From: a virus
Reading direction: 5' to 3' (one strand)
Length of the DNA: 20,174 nt
Virus record (IMG/VR): IMGVR_UViG_3300013006_000858
Span: 1-20,174 of that record
The first letter of the stretch is position 1. Each line of letters opens with the position of its first letter. The notes under the pieces were generated by a model. The model ran no database searches and was not told the DNA's origin. It saw only the letters and a list, made by a program, of their open reading frames with translations. Made by a program: the position numbers and the translations under genes. This document shows positions 7,332-13,807 of this stretch, in pieces.

Positions 7332-10304
7332 ATGTATGTAGACGCTGTTTGGAACAAAGACAAACACAGTATTGATGTGGTTGAGCGTGTGAATGGTGAG
7401 AGGCGGTTTGTAAGCTATCCCAGTCGTCATGTGGTGATGTTTCCCAGCATCAAGGGCAAATACACAAGCATCTATGGTGAACCACTGGACAAGTTTGAAA
7501 CCAATAGATGGGAGGAGTTCCAAAAAGAGTTGCGAATGATTGCTCCTGAAAAGCGTTATGAGAGCGACATCAATCCCATTTTCCGTTGTTTTTATGACCA
7601 TTATCGCAACACTGCCAGTCCGCAGTTGCATATTGCCTATTTTGACTTGGAAGTGGACTTTGACAAAAAGAAGGGATTCAGCAGCACTGAAGAGGCTTTC
7701 AATCCCATCACTGCTGTGAGTGTGTATTGTAACTGGCTCAGCACCAACTTCACATTGGTGATCAAACCCAAGAGTTACACATATGAACAGGCACAGGACA
7801 TTTGCGAAAAGTTTGAAAACACTGTGTTGTGTGACACAGAAGAGCAACTGTTGGATGTGTTTTTGAGCATCATTGAAGATGCAGACGTGCTCACAGGTTG
7901 GAACAGCTCAGGCTACGATATTCCCTATTTGCACAATCGTATTGTGCAGGTGATGAGTCGCGAGCAAACTCGCCGCTTGTGCTTGTGGAACAAGTTTCCC
8001 AAGAAGCGTGAATATGAAATGTATGGCAAGACTCAGTTCACATATGACTTGTTTGGGCGCGTGCATTTGGACTATTTGGACTTGTATCGCAAGCACACCT
8101 ATCATGAAATGCACAGCTATCGCTTGGACTTTGTGGGCGAGTATGAAGTGGGTGATCACAAGGTTGCATATGAAGGCAGTCTGGACAAGCTCTACAACGA
8201 AGACTTTGAAAAGTTTATTGCCTACAACCGTCAGGATGTGATGCTGCTGGTAAAAATCGACAACAAGCTCAAGTTCATTGAGCTCAGCAACGATCTGGCA
8301 CACACCAACGGAGTGTTGCTCAACACCACACTTGGCTCAGTGTTGTTGATTGACAATGCCATCACCAATGAAGCACATGACCTGGGCTACCATATTCCAG
8401 CTCGTCCTCCCAGAGAGTTCCGAGACGAAGAACTTGTGGAAGATGACGATGAGCTGGGGGATGGAACGCCCAAGGGCATCGTGGGCGCTTACGTGGCAGA
8501 CCCAGTTCAAGGAATGCATGACTGGATTGGAGGAGTGGACATCAACAGTCTGTATCCATCAGCCATTCGCACACTCAACATGAGCAAGGAAACAGTGGTG
8601 GGGCAAATCCGCATGGATGCCACCAACCGCCTGATCCAAAAACGCATGAAAGAGGAAAAGCGCAGCTTTGCTGATTCCTGGAATGAAATGTTCAGCATTC
8701 TAGAATATGCACAGATGATGAACCGTGAGCAGGTGATTCTCACTGTAGACTTAAACGATGGCAGCAATGTGAACATGAGCGGGGACGAGCTGTATCAGTG
8801 GATCTTTGAAAATCCCAAGCGTAAGATGTGCGTGAGTGCCAACGGCACCATCTTCAGTGTGGACAGAGAAGGAATTGTTCCAGGTTTGTTGGCACGTTGG
8901 TATTCCCAGAGAAAAGAGATGCAAGCCCAGGCGCGTGAGTATGTGGACTTGTTGAGTGGTGGTATAGAACTCACAGACAGAAATGAGAAATATATTGATC
9001 CTCTGCAACAAGCACTGGCTGATCCTGATGTGCACGGTAATTGGGATGGCAACAGTGGCATTCTTGGGCTCCTGAACAAGGGCAATTATGCAGCGGTTGT
9101 TGCATTCATGCGCAAATATAATGTTACACTAGAGGGCAACAAACTGATTCTCAAGAGTCAAGACGCTGACGTGATCAACGAATTGAAAACGCAGAGAGAC
9201 TTTTGGGATAGACGCCAGCTTATTCGTAAAATTTTGCTGAACAGCCTATATGGCGCTATTGGGAATGCCAGCTCGGCCTGGCATGACAGTCGCATTGCTC
9301 AAAGCACTACTCTCACAGGCCGTTGTATCGTACGGCACATGGGCAGCAAGATCAATGAGTTGATTGCCGGGGACTATAATCACAAAGGGGCAAGCGTTAT
9401 CTACGGAGATACCGATTCAATTTATTTTAGCGCATATCCCATTATGAAGAATCAGGCGGAGTTCAGTGACTTTGGTTGGGACAAGGCAGATGTGGTAAAG
9501 TTGTATGACCAAATTGCTGAAATAACCAACCAAAGCTTTCCAGAATTCATGAACAAGAACTTCAACGTTCCAGAATCAAACAGTGTGATCAAGGCAGGAC
9601 GTGAACTATGCGCCAGCAAGGGAATGTTTATTACCAAGAAACGATATGCTGTGTTGATCTTTGACAAGGAGGGCAAGCGCAAGGACAAGGATGGGAAGCC
9701 TGGAGAAATCAAGGCCATGGGTCTAGACCTCAAGCGCAGTGATACTCCCAAGCCAGTGCAAGAGTTCTTGAGCAATGTTTTGGTGAACGTGCTCACAGAT
9801 GGCACCAAGGAAGCTGTGTTTGAACAGATCAAACTGTTTAGGGAAGAGTTTGCTGGATGGCCCAGCTGGGCCAAGGGCACCCCCAAGAGAGTCAACAAGC
9901 TCACATACTATGGCGACCTTATGAGAAAGCAGGAGGGTGGCCTGGGAGATGTGTTTGATGATCGTAAGCATGGTGCCAACAAGGCCATCCCGGGGCATGT
10001 TCGTGCCAGCTTGAATTGGAACCGGCTGCGTAAGATCTATAGTGACAACAACAGCATGGAAATACAAGACGGTTACAAGGTTATTGTTTGCAAGCTCAAA
10101 CAAAATCCTCTGGGATTGACCAGTGTGGCATATCCTGTGGACCAACTGATCCTTCCAGACTGGTTCAAGGAGATGCCTTTTGATGATGAGGAAATGAGTG
10201 AAAGTCTGATCACCAAGAAGGTTGAAAACTTGTTGGGAGTGATGGGTTGGAATCTCAACGACGCTCGCAAGAATGAAACCTTTGAAGACCTGTTTAGTTT
10301 TTAA
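7332..10304 (+). CDS. 43: DNA polymerase, family B (T4 gp43 type)
   Basis: This is the replicative polymerase with 3'-5' proofreading. Exonuclease motifs: FDLEV (Asp105, Glu107), GWNSSGYDIPY (Asp196) and YNRQDV (Asp302). Polymerase motifs: A, DINSLYPSAIRT (Asp403); B, KILLNSLYGAIGN (Lys633); C, YGDTDSIYF (Asp693, Asp695); then KKRYAVLIF. All expected catalytic residues are present. The protein has 990 residues against 898 in T4; the A-to-B distance is about 230 residues against about 152 in T4, so the extra length lies mainly there. The C-terminus ends ETFEDLFSF, which resembles a clamp-binding peptide like the one at the T4 gp43 C-terminus, and fits the clamp gene downstream. An AGGAGA ribosome site sits 9 bases before the ATG. 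It belongs to the dsbA transcription unit. Confidence 0.97.
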   Translation: MYVDAVWNKDKHSIDVVERVNGERRFVSYPSRHVVMFPSIKGKYTSIYGEPLDKFETNRWEEFQKELRMIAPEKRYESDINPIFRCFYDHYRNTASPQLHIAYFDLEVDFDKKKGFSSTEEAFNPITAVSVYCNWLSTNFTLVIKPKSYTYEQAQDICEKFENTVLCDTEEQLLDVFLSIIEDADVLTGWNSSGYDIPYLHNRIVQVMSREQTRRLCLWNKFPKKREYEMYGKTQFTYDLFGRVHLDYLDLYRKHTYHEMHSYRLDFVGEYEVGDHKVAYEGSLDKLYNEDFEKFIAYNRQDVMLLVKIDNKLKFIELSNDLAHTNGVLLNTTLGSVLLIDNAITNEAHDLGYHIPARPPREFRDEELVEDDDELGDGTPKGIVGAYVADPVQGMHDWIGGVDINSLYPSAIRTLNMSKETVVGQIRMDATNRLIQKRMKEEKRSFADSWNEMFSILEYAQMMNREQVILTVDLNDGSNVNMSGDELYQWIFENPKRKMCVSANGTIFSVDREGIVPGLLARWYSQRKEMQAQAREYVDLLSGGIELTDRNEKYIDPLQQALADPDVHGNWDGNSGILGLLNKGNYAAVVAFMRKYNVTLEGNKLILKSQDADVINELKTQRDFWDRRQLIRKILLNSLYGAIGNASSAWHDSRIAQSTTLTGRCIVRHMGSKINELIAGDYNHKGASVIYGDTDSIYFSAYPIMKNQAEFSDFGWDKADVVKLYDQIAEITNQSFPEFMNKNFNVPESNSVIKAGRELCASKGMFITKKRYAVLIFDKEGKRKDKDGKPGEIKAMGLDLKRSDTPKPVQEFLSNVLVNVLTDGTKEAVFEQIKLFREEFAGWPSWAKGTPKRVNKLTYYGDLMRKQEGGLGDVFDDRKHGANKAIPGHVRASLNWNRLRKIYSDNNSMEIQDGYKVIVCKLKQNPLGLTSVAYPVDQLILPDWFKEMPFDDEEMSESLITKKVENLLGVMGWNLNDARKNETFEDLFSF

Positions 10305-10315
10305 GGAACCATACC

Positions 10316-10477
10316 ATGACATACACAAAAGGTGACATTGTCAGCTTCATGAGGAACAAGCAGGTTGTTCATGCTGAGTTCGTTGAATATGTGGATCAGG
10401 GATTGAGAGCACGGGTTCTGGTCAAGCGAGAAAATTCTATCACAGTGCTGAGAGTAATAACACAAGAACTTGTTTAA
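10316..10477 (+). CDS. Small protein (53 aa), unknown function
   Basis: The ATG at 10316 follows an AAGGAA ribosome site that overlaps the polymerase stop region, 11 bases after that gene. The 53-residue product starts MTYTKGDIVSFMR and alternates hydrophobic and charged residues (VVHAEFVEYV, RARVLVKREN, SITVLRVITQ). That pattern suggests a single small beta-barrel of about five strands, KOW- or SH3-like. This is a shape guess, not a family match. It lies between DNA polymerase and another tiny gene and appears co-transcribed with both. Confidence 0.6.
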   Translation: MTYTKGDIVSFMRNKQVVHAEFVEYVDQGLRARVLVKRENSITVLRVITQELV

Positions 10478-10489
10478 AGGAAAAATATT

Positions 10490-10588
10490 ATGAAAATTGT
10501 AGACATGCAAGGCCCACTTGTGGATCCCACCACTTTTCAGCCCTATTTGAGAATCACCATGGACATATCCTTGAAGGTGCAACAGTAG
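10490..10588 (+). CDS. Very small ORF (32 aa), unknown function
   Basis: An AAAGGA ribosome site lies 8 bases before the ATG at 10490, 12 bases after the preceding gene. The peptide MKIVDMQGPLVDPT... is 32 residues and ends KVQQ. The same frame stays open beyond two more stops for about 27 further codons (10601-10681), so it may be the front of a decayed longer gene. It could also be a genuine micro-protein or chance. Confidence 0.4.
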   Translation: MKIVDMQGPLVDPTTFQPYLRITMDISLKVQQ

Positions 10589-10683
10589 CTAAGGTCATAA
10601 GAAGAAAATGCTCTGATCATTTATCGTGCATGGGTCAAGGCCCTAGGCGAATGGAGTAAGCCAATTTTATCAGACTCAGGTAT

Positions 10684-10712
10684 TTGACAGCGTCACCAAG
10701 TGGTTGCATAAT
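10684..10712 (+). promoter_or_regulatory. Strong sigma70-type promoter for the basic 77-aa protein
   Basis: TTGACA (10684-10689, perfect), a 17-base spacer and CATAAT (10707-10712, 5 of 6) make this one of the two best promoter matches in the window. The leader to the ATG at 10790 would be about 70 bases and includes a possible hairpin. Confidence 0.75.
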
Positions 10713-10749
10713 TATTACCATTACCATTTTGTTTTAACAGAATGCTAGG

Positions 10750-10769
10750 GCCTCTTTTTTTGAGGAGGC
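10750..10769 (+). promoter_or_regulatory. Leader hairpin with a T7 loop and a GAGGAGG arm
   Basis: GCCTC (10750-10754) can pair with GAGGC (10765-10769), or its CCTC with GAGG at 10762-10765. The loop holds seven Ts. The arm carries an almost perfect anti-ribosomal GAGGAGG that is 21 bases from the ATG, too far to be the main ribosome site (TAAGGA at 10778-10783 fits better). A standby site or leader control element is possible; evidence is weak. Confidence 0.3.
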
Positions 10770-10789
10770 GATCAAAGTAAGGAATAAAC

Positions 10790-11023
10790 ATGTTCAAGAA
10801 AATCGTTGCATGGTTCAACACCAAAGTGCTGAGAAAGTCAGTTGCACACTCCTCTGCTGTGCCTGTGGAAGCTGCTAAGGTGCCCGAAACTACGCCAGTT
10901 GCTGCCAATCCCGCTACAGCACCAAAGCCCAAGAAGGCAAGAAAGCCTGCTGCCCCCAAGACTCCCAAGGAGCCCAAGGCACGCAAGCCACTTGCTATCA
11001 AGACTCCTTCCATCAGCGAATAA
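10790..11023 (+). CDS. Small Lys/Pro/Ala-rich basic protein with an amphipathic N-terminus (histone-H1-tail-like)
   Basis: The 77-residue product begins with a short amphipathic helix (MFKKIVAWFNTKVLRKS), then a low-complexity Ala/Pro/Thr/Val stretch, then a strongly basic tail. The tail holds two copies of a unit, KARKPAAPKTP and KARKPLAIKTP. The composition resembles H1-type histone tails and bacterial Lys/Ala/Pro-rich nucleoid proteins, so nucleic-acid binding is likely but unproven. It is monocistronic: its own strong promoter lies upstream, and a new promoter starts 9 bases after its stop. TAAGGA sits 6 bases before the ATG. Early, high-level expression is therefore inferred, as for proteins that act on host DNA or transcription. 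The N-terminal helix could instead target the membrane. Confidence 0.65.
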   Translation: MFKKIVAWFNTKVLRKSVAHSSAVPVEAAKVPETTPVAANPATAPKPKKARKPAAPKTPKEPKARKPLAIKTPSISE

Positions 11024-11031
11024 TAACACGG

Positions 11032-11060
11032 TTGACACTGTCTGTATTTGCTGATATACT
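11032..11060 (+). promoter_or_regulatory. Near-consensus sigma70 promoter for the Thg1 gene
   Basis: TTGACA (11032-11037) and TATACT (11055-11060, 5 of 6) are separated by exactly 17 bases. It lies between the basic-protein stop and the Thg1-like ATG at 11093, leaving a leader of about 25 bases. It also rules out the upstream TTG at 11048 as the start, since that codon is inside the promoter. Confidence 0.8.
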
Positions 11061-11092
11061 GGGCTATAAAATGCAGACAGAAAGGCTTGCTC

Positions 11093-11902
11093 ATGGATGA
11101 TCTAGGCGATCGTCTCAAATCCTATGAGACACGAGAAACTGAGCAAAGGTTTTTACCGGGTGTGCCCATCTATGCACGAATTGATGGGCGCGGCTTTAGC
11201 AAGTTTACAAGGGACATGGAGAGACCTTTTGACGGTCGCATGACCTCTGCCATGATACACGCCACCAAATATTTGGTGGACAAGAGTCAGGCTACCCTGG
11301 GCTATGTGCAAAGTGATGAGATCAGCTTGGCCTGGGCCAACACAGATCACACCAGTGAGCCTTGGTTTGGAGGTAAGATTCACAAGCTCACAAGTGTGCT
11401 AGCAAGCATGGCCACTGTATCATTTGTGGATGGTGTCATCCACAACTTCCCCGACTGGCAGCAGTATTTTAGCCGCATGCCTCACTTTGACTGCCGTGTG
11501 TTCCAGGTGCCCAACCTGGATGAGCTGGCCAACTGCTTTTTGTGGCGCAACCTGGACTGCACCAAAAATGCCATCAGCATGGCTGCTCACCATTACTACA
11601 GCCACGCAGAGCTACAAGGCAAGAGTGGTGCAGAAAAGCAGGAAATGCTGTTCGCCAAAGGGGTAAATTTTAACGATTATCCTAGTGCATTCAAGCGTGG
11701 CACATTTGTCCGCAAGCATTTGGCGCAGCGCGCCTTTGATCCGCAAGAATGGGCATCTATTCCGCTCAACCACAGGCCTGACCTGGGCACGTTGTTGCTA
11801 AGGTCCGAAATGCACGCTTGGGATTTGCCCCCGTTGCAAAAGATCACCAACAGGGTGGAAACTCTGTTCCTCAAAGCTGATCCACAACAAAATACTCAAT
11901 AA
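11093..11902 (+). CDS. Thg1-family tRNA(His) guanylyltransferase / 3'-5' RNA polymerase
   Basis: Thg1 enzymes add nucleotides 3'-to-5', classically G-1 on tRNA-His; Thg1-like proteins also repair 5'-truncated tRNAs. From the ATG at 11093 the product has 269 residues, close to the family length. The metal-binding motifs are clear: IYARIDGRGFSKFT (Asp31, Gly32) and YVQSDEISLAW (Asp75, Glu76), equivalent to Asp29/Gly30 and Asp76 of human THG1. Further family features are the middle FDCRVFQVPN segment and the LWRNLDCTKNAISM helix. I chose 11093 because the in-frame TTG at 11048 lies inside the promoter and AAAGG precedes this ATG. It is a single-gene unit with its own promoter and terminator. Whether it acts on tRNA-His or in general repair is not decidable here. 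Confidence 0.93.
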   Translation: MDDLGDRLKSYETRETEQRFLPGVPIYARIDGRGFSKFTRDMERPFDGRMTSAMIHATKYLVDKSQATLGYVQSDEISLAWANTDHTSEPWFGGKIHKLTSVLASMATVSFVDGVIHNFPDWQQYFSRMPHFDCRVFQVPNLDELANCFLWRNLDCTKNAISMAAHHYYSHAELQGKSGAEKQEMLFAKGVNFNDYPSAFKRGTFVRKHLAQRAFDPQEWASIPLNHRPDLGTLLLRSEMHAWDLPPLQKITNRVETLFLKADPQQNTQ

Positions 11903-11910
11903 ATTGTTCA

Positions 11911-11940
11911 AGGCTGGGATTTAAAATTCCAGCCTTTTTC
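11911..11940 (+). terminator. Rho-independent terminator after the Thg1 gene
   Basis: AGGCTGG (11911-11917) pairs with CCAGCCT (11929-11935), with further A/T pairing inside the loop, and is followed directly by a T-rich run. It lies 8 bases after the Thg1 stop. Confidence 0.9.
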
Positions 11941-11949
11941 TTAGCCACC

Positions 11950-11978
11950 TTGACATTACTCATGAGCATGACTATCCT
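11950..11978 (+). promoter_or_regulatory. Sigma70-type promoter for the 63-aa protein and the clamp
   Basis: TTGACA (11950-11955, perfect), a 17-base spacer and TATCCT (11973-11978, 4 of 6) lie immediately after the terminator and 57 bases before the next start codon. Confidence 0.65.
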
Positions 11979-12034
11979 TTGCTATGAAATTCAGAGAGTG
12001 TGCATAACTACAAAAATTAAAGGATAACACCAAG

Positions 12035-12226
12035 TTGAAACAGCAATACAAACCCGAAGAGATTAAACTGTTGTTTGAGGCTCTTCAAAACATGCCCAGC
12101 TATCTCAGCAAGCGTTTTGTGCTCAAGAACATGCTGGGTTGGACAGATGAACAGTTGAAACTAAACCTGCAAATGTTGCAGGAAGAGGCAGACGCCAAAA
12201 AGCAAATTGGAGCAAAGGGATACTGA
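12035..12226 (+). CDS. Small helical protein upstream of the sliding clamp, TTG start
   Basis: The 63-residue product starts at TTG, with AAAGGA about 10 bases upstream; the first internal Met is at residue 19, too late to be convincing. It is helical and charged, with LLFEALQNMPSYLSKRFVLK, then NMLGWTDEQLKLNLQMLQEE and a basic end. The pattern of a Lys-Asn-hydrophobic turn followed by T-D-E-Q-h and a run of E/Q/K reminds me of the C-terminal tail of T4-type portal proteins, but this is a weak impression. It ends 2 bases before the clamp gene and shares its promoter, so a replication or late-transcription accessory role is conceivable. No function is assigned. Confidence 0.6.
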   Translation: MKQQYKPEEIKLLFEALQNMPSYLSKRFVLKNMLGWTDEQLKLNLQMLQEEADAKKQIGAKGY

Positions 12227-12228
12227 TT

Positions 12229-12987
12229 ATGGCAGCAACAAATGTACTAATGAAGGACGCTATTCAGGACCTGGTCAAGAATGTGACCAGCACTGGATTT
12301 TTTGATAAGATCAAAATCACTTCCAGTAACAAGGGAACAGTGATTGAGGCCATGGAAACCAACAAGCAGGTTATTCTCAAGGCCCGCACACTCAATCCTG
12401 TGCAGGATTGGGAGGGTGAGTTTGGTTTGGCAAATCTCAATCTGCTGGCATCCATTTCAGGCGACAGTGAGTTTACTCACAAGGACAGCAGCCTGGAATT
12501 GATTGTGGAACAAAAGGGCGGGCAAGATGTGCCCACTGAGCTGCACTATACCAACCGCAGCAAGAGCTTTATCAGCTACAGGTTCATCAGCAAGGATCTG
12601 GTGCCTGATCAGCCCAAGTATAACGAGCCAGTGTGGGATGTGGTTGTCAAGCCTGTCAAGTCCAGCATCCAGCAGTTCAACTGGGCAGCGGGCAGCTTGG
12701 GAAGCTATGAGCAATACTTTATCCCCAAGACTGTGGATGGCAATCTCAAGTTCTTTATTGGCGAAGAGAATGCAGCCAGCCAGCGTGGTGGTGTTGTGTT
12801 TGCTGCTGATGTCAAGGGCGAGTTTGACAGTAATCACAAGTGGCAGATTCAACTGCTCAGTCAGGCACTCAAGCTCGTGGGCGAAGCTGATGCAGAACTC
12901 AAGTTCAGTGTCAAGGGCGCAATCCAGCTAACACTAAACACTGGCATTGGTGAATACAGGTATATTTTCCCGGCCAAGATGCGATAA
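12229..12987 (+). CDS. 45: Sliding clamp (T4 gp45 type), DNA polymerase processivity factor
   Basis: The 252-residue protein resembles marine T4-type gp45 clamps. It has FFDKIKITSSNKGTVIEA near residues 23-41, WEGEFGLANLNLLASI in the first domain, the acidic-to-aromatic FISYRFISKDLV middle segment, DGNLKFFIGEE in the second domain, and the C-terminal IGEYRYIFPAKMR. Gp45 forms a trimeric ring loaded by gp44/62; it tethers gp43 and, in T4, activates late transcription. The ETFEDLFSF tail of the polymerase encoded upstream is a plausible partner. The start ATG is 2 bases after the small upstream gene, with AAAGGGA before it. A strong terminator follows the stop. Loader genes are not in this window. 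Confidence 0.9.
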   Translation: MAATNVLMKDAIQDLVKNVTSTGFFDKIKITSSNKGTVIEAMETNKQVILKARTLNPVQDWEGEFGLANLNLLASISGDSEFTHKDSSLELIVEQKGGQDVPTELHYTNRSKSFISYRFISKDLVPDQPKYNEPVWDVVVKPVKSSIQQFNWAAGSLGSYEQYFIPKTVDGNLKFFIGEENAASQRGGVVFAADVKGEFDSNHKWQIQLLSQALKLVGEADAELKFSVKGAIQLTLNTGIGEYRYIFPAKMR

Positions 12988-12995
12988 CTGAATTT

Positions 12996-13025
12996 GGGCG
13001 GACTAAATGTCCGCCCATTTTGTTT
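12996..13025 (+). terminator. Rho-independent terminator after the sliding clamp
   Basis: GGGCGGAC (12996-13003) and GTCCGCCC (13009-13016) form a perfect 8-bp G/C-rich stem with a 5-base loop, followed by ATTTTGTTT. The next gene's ribosome site (TAGGAG, 13027-13032) begins right behind it. Confidence 0.92.
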
Positions 13026-13040
13026 ATAGGAGAACACAAC

Positions 13041-13598
13041 ATGGCCATTGAAAATGAACGCAAACTGCTGCTGGATACCTCCAGAGCACAAGAACTATTG
13101 GCTGATTTTAAAAAGAAAAGGGCTGAGCTTTCAGCCAACTTTTACGACATCACACAAAGCTATCTGAGTGGCAGCGCCCGAATCCGGCATGTTGTGCCTC
13201 ACAGCCAAGCACCAGAGCAGCACATCTTCACATACAAAACCAAAGTGGCCGGCAGCACTGTGGAGATTGAAACCGAAATCAGCACACATGACTATCATAA
13301 ACTTTTTCTAGTGGCCAAGCCAGTGGTTCTCAAAACCCGTGTCAAGTTCTTCCAAGAAGCCTACACTTGGGACATTGATTTTTTTAAACAACCCAAAAAC
13401 GGATCAGTTTATTTGGCCATGGCGGAAGCTGAAATGCCCGAATTCGAAACGGAAACTCCGGATATACATCCTGTGCTTGAACCTTATGCTCTACGATGGA
13501 TTGATGTGGGCGATAAGAGATTCAACAATAAAAATCTAGCCAACATCAAAAAAACACAAGTTTCTGTTCGTGATCTGCTAAAAAATGAAAAACCGTGA
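13041..13598 (+). CDS. CYTH-domain triphosphate tunnel metalloenzyme
   Basis: CYTH proteins hydrolyse or cyclise triphosphates (inorganic triphosphate, thiamine triphosphate, RNA 5'-triphosphate, ATP to cAMP) in a beta-tunnel. The 185-residue product has the signature IENERK (Glu4, Glu6, Lys8), then SARIRH (paired Arg), TYKTKV (paired Lys), EIETEI (paired Glu), WDIDFF, AMAEAEM (paired Glu) and the C-terminal DKRFNNKNLA. All tunnel-lining charged pairs appear present, so it should be active. TAGGAG lies 8 bases before the ATG at 13041; the in-frame TTG at 13020 is inside the terminator and was rejected. No promoter is evident between that terminator and this gene. Its stop overlaps the next gene by 14 bases. 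The substrate cannot be told from sequence. Confidence 0.9.
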   Translation: MAIENERKLLLDTSRAQELLADFKKKRAELSANFYDITQSYLSGSARIRHVVPHSQAPEQHIFTYKTKVAGSTVEIETEISTHDYHKLFLVAKPVVLKTRVKFFQEAYTWDIDFFKQPKNGSVYLAMAEAEMPEFETETPDIHPVLEPYALRWIDVGDKRFNNKNLANIKKTQVSVRDLLKNEKP

Positions 13599-13803
13599 AC
13601 CGGCAAATGTTCCTCGCATGATTTGCCACTCTTGTGGCAGTGGCTTGAAGCGCTCTGAAAAGTGGATGAACAACAATCAAGGGCAGATATTTTGTGTTCA
13701 TATAGATGTGTGGCCTGAATATTTTTGGGACCAGCCTGATACAACAAGACTGGAGTTCTGCAACCCCAAATGTGTGTTGGATTTCATAGGCTCATGTAAA
13801 TAA
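13585..13803 (+). CDS. Small Cys-rich, probably zinc-binding protein
   Basis: The 72-residue product overlaps the end of the CYTH gene by 14 bases, which suggests translational coupling. It has CHSCG (Cys14, Cys17) near the start, a lone Cys37, and FCNPKC (Cys59, Cys63) near the end, then Cys71. CxxC and CxxxC pairs about 45 residues apart fit one four-Cys zinc site. Between them is an aromatic acidic stretch (DVWPEYFWDQ). A second in-frame ATG at 13618 would give a 61-residue form starting at the zinc motif; neither start has a strong ribosome site. The function is unknown. It sits between the CYTH and PlcP-like genes. Confidence 0.65.
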   Translation: MKNREPANVPRMICHSCGSGLKRSEKWMNNNQGQIFCVHIDVWPEYFWDQPDTTRLEFCNPKCVLDFIGSCK

Positions 13804-13807
13804 TCTG

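Larger units (their letters stand above)
10589..10789 (+). other. 201-base intergenic region before the basic protein gene
   Basis: No intact gene is seen. It holds a possible coding remnant in the frame of the preceding ORF (10601-10681, ENALIIYRAWVKALGEW then a stop), a strong sigma70-type promoter (10684-10712), two tandem ATTACC units just after it, and a weak hairpin (10750-10769). No tRNA cloverleaf was found by eye. Confidence 0.5.

Noticed and set aside
10589-10789. tRNA gene in the longest gap
   Set aside because: No cloverleaf or conserved TTC-type arm could be folded by eye.
11048-11092. TTG start 15 codons upstream for the Thg1 gene
   Set aside because: It falls inside the sigma70 promoter, before the predicted transcription start.
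13020-13040. TTG start for the CYTH gene
   Set aside because: It sits in the T-run of the terminator; ATG 13041 has TAGGAG upstream.
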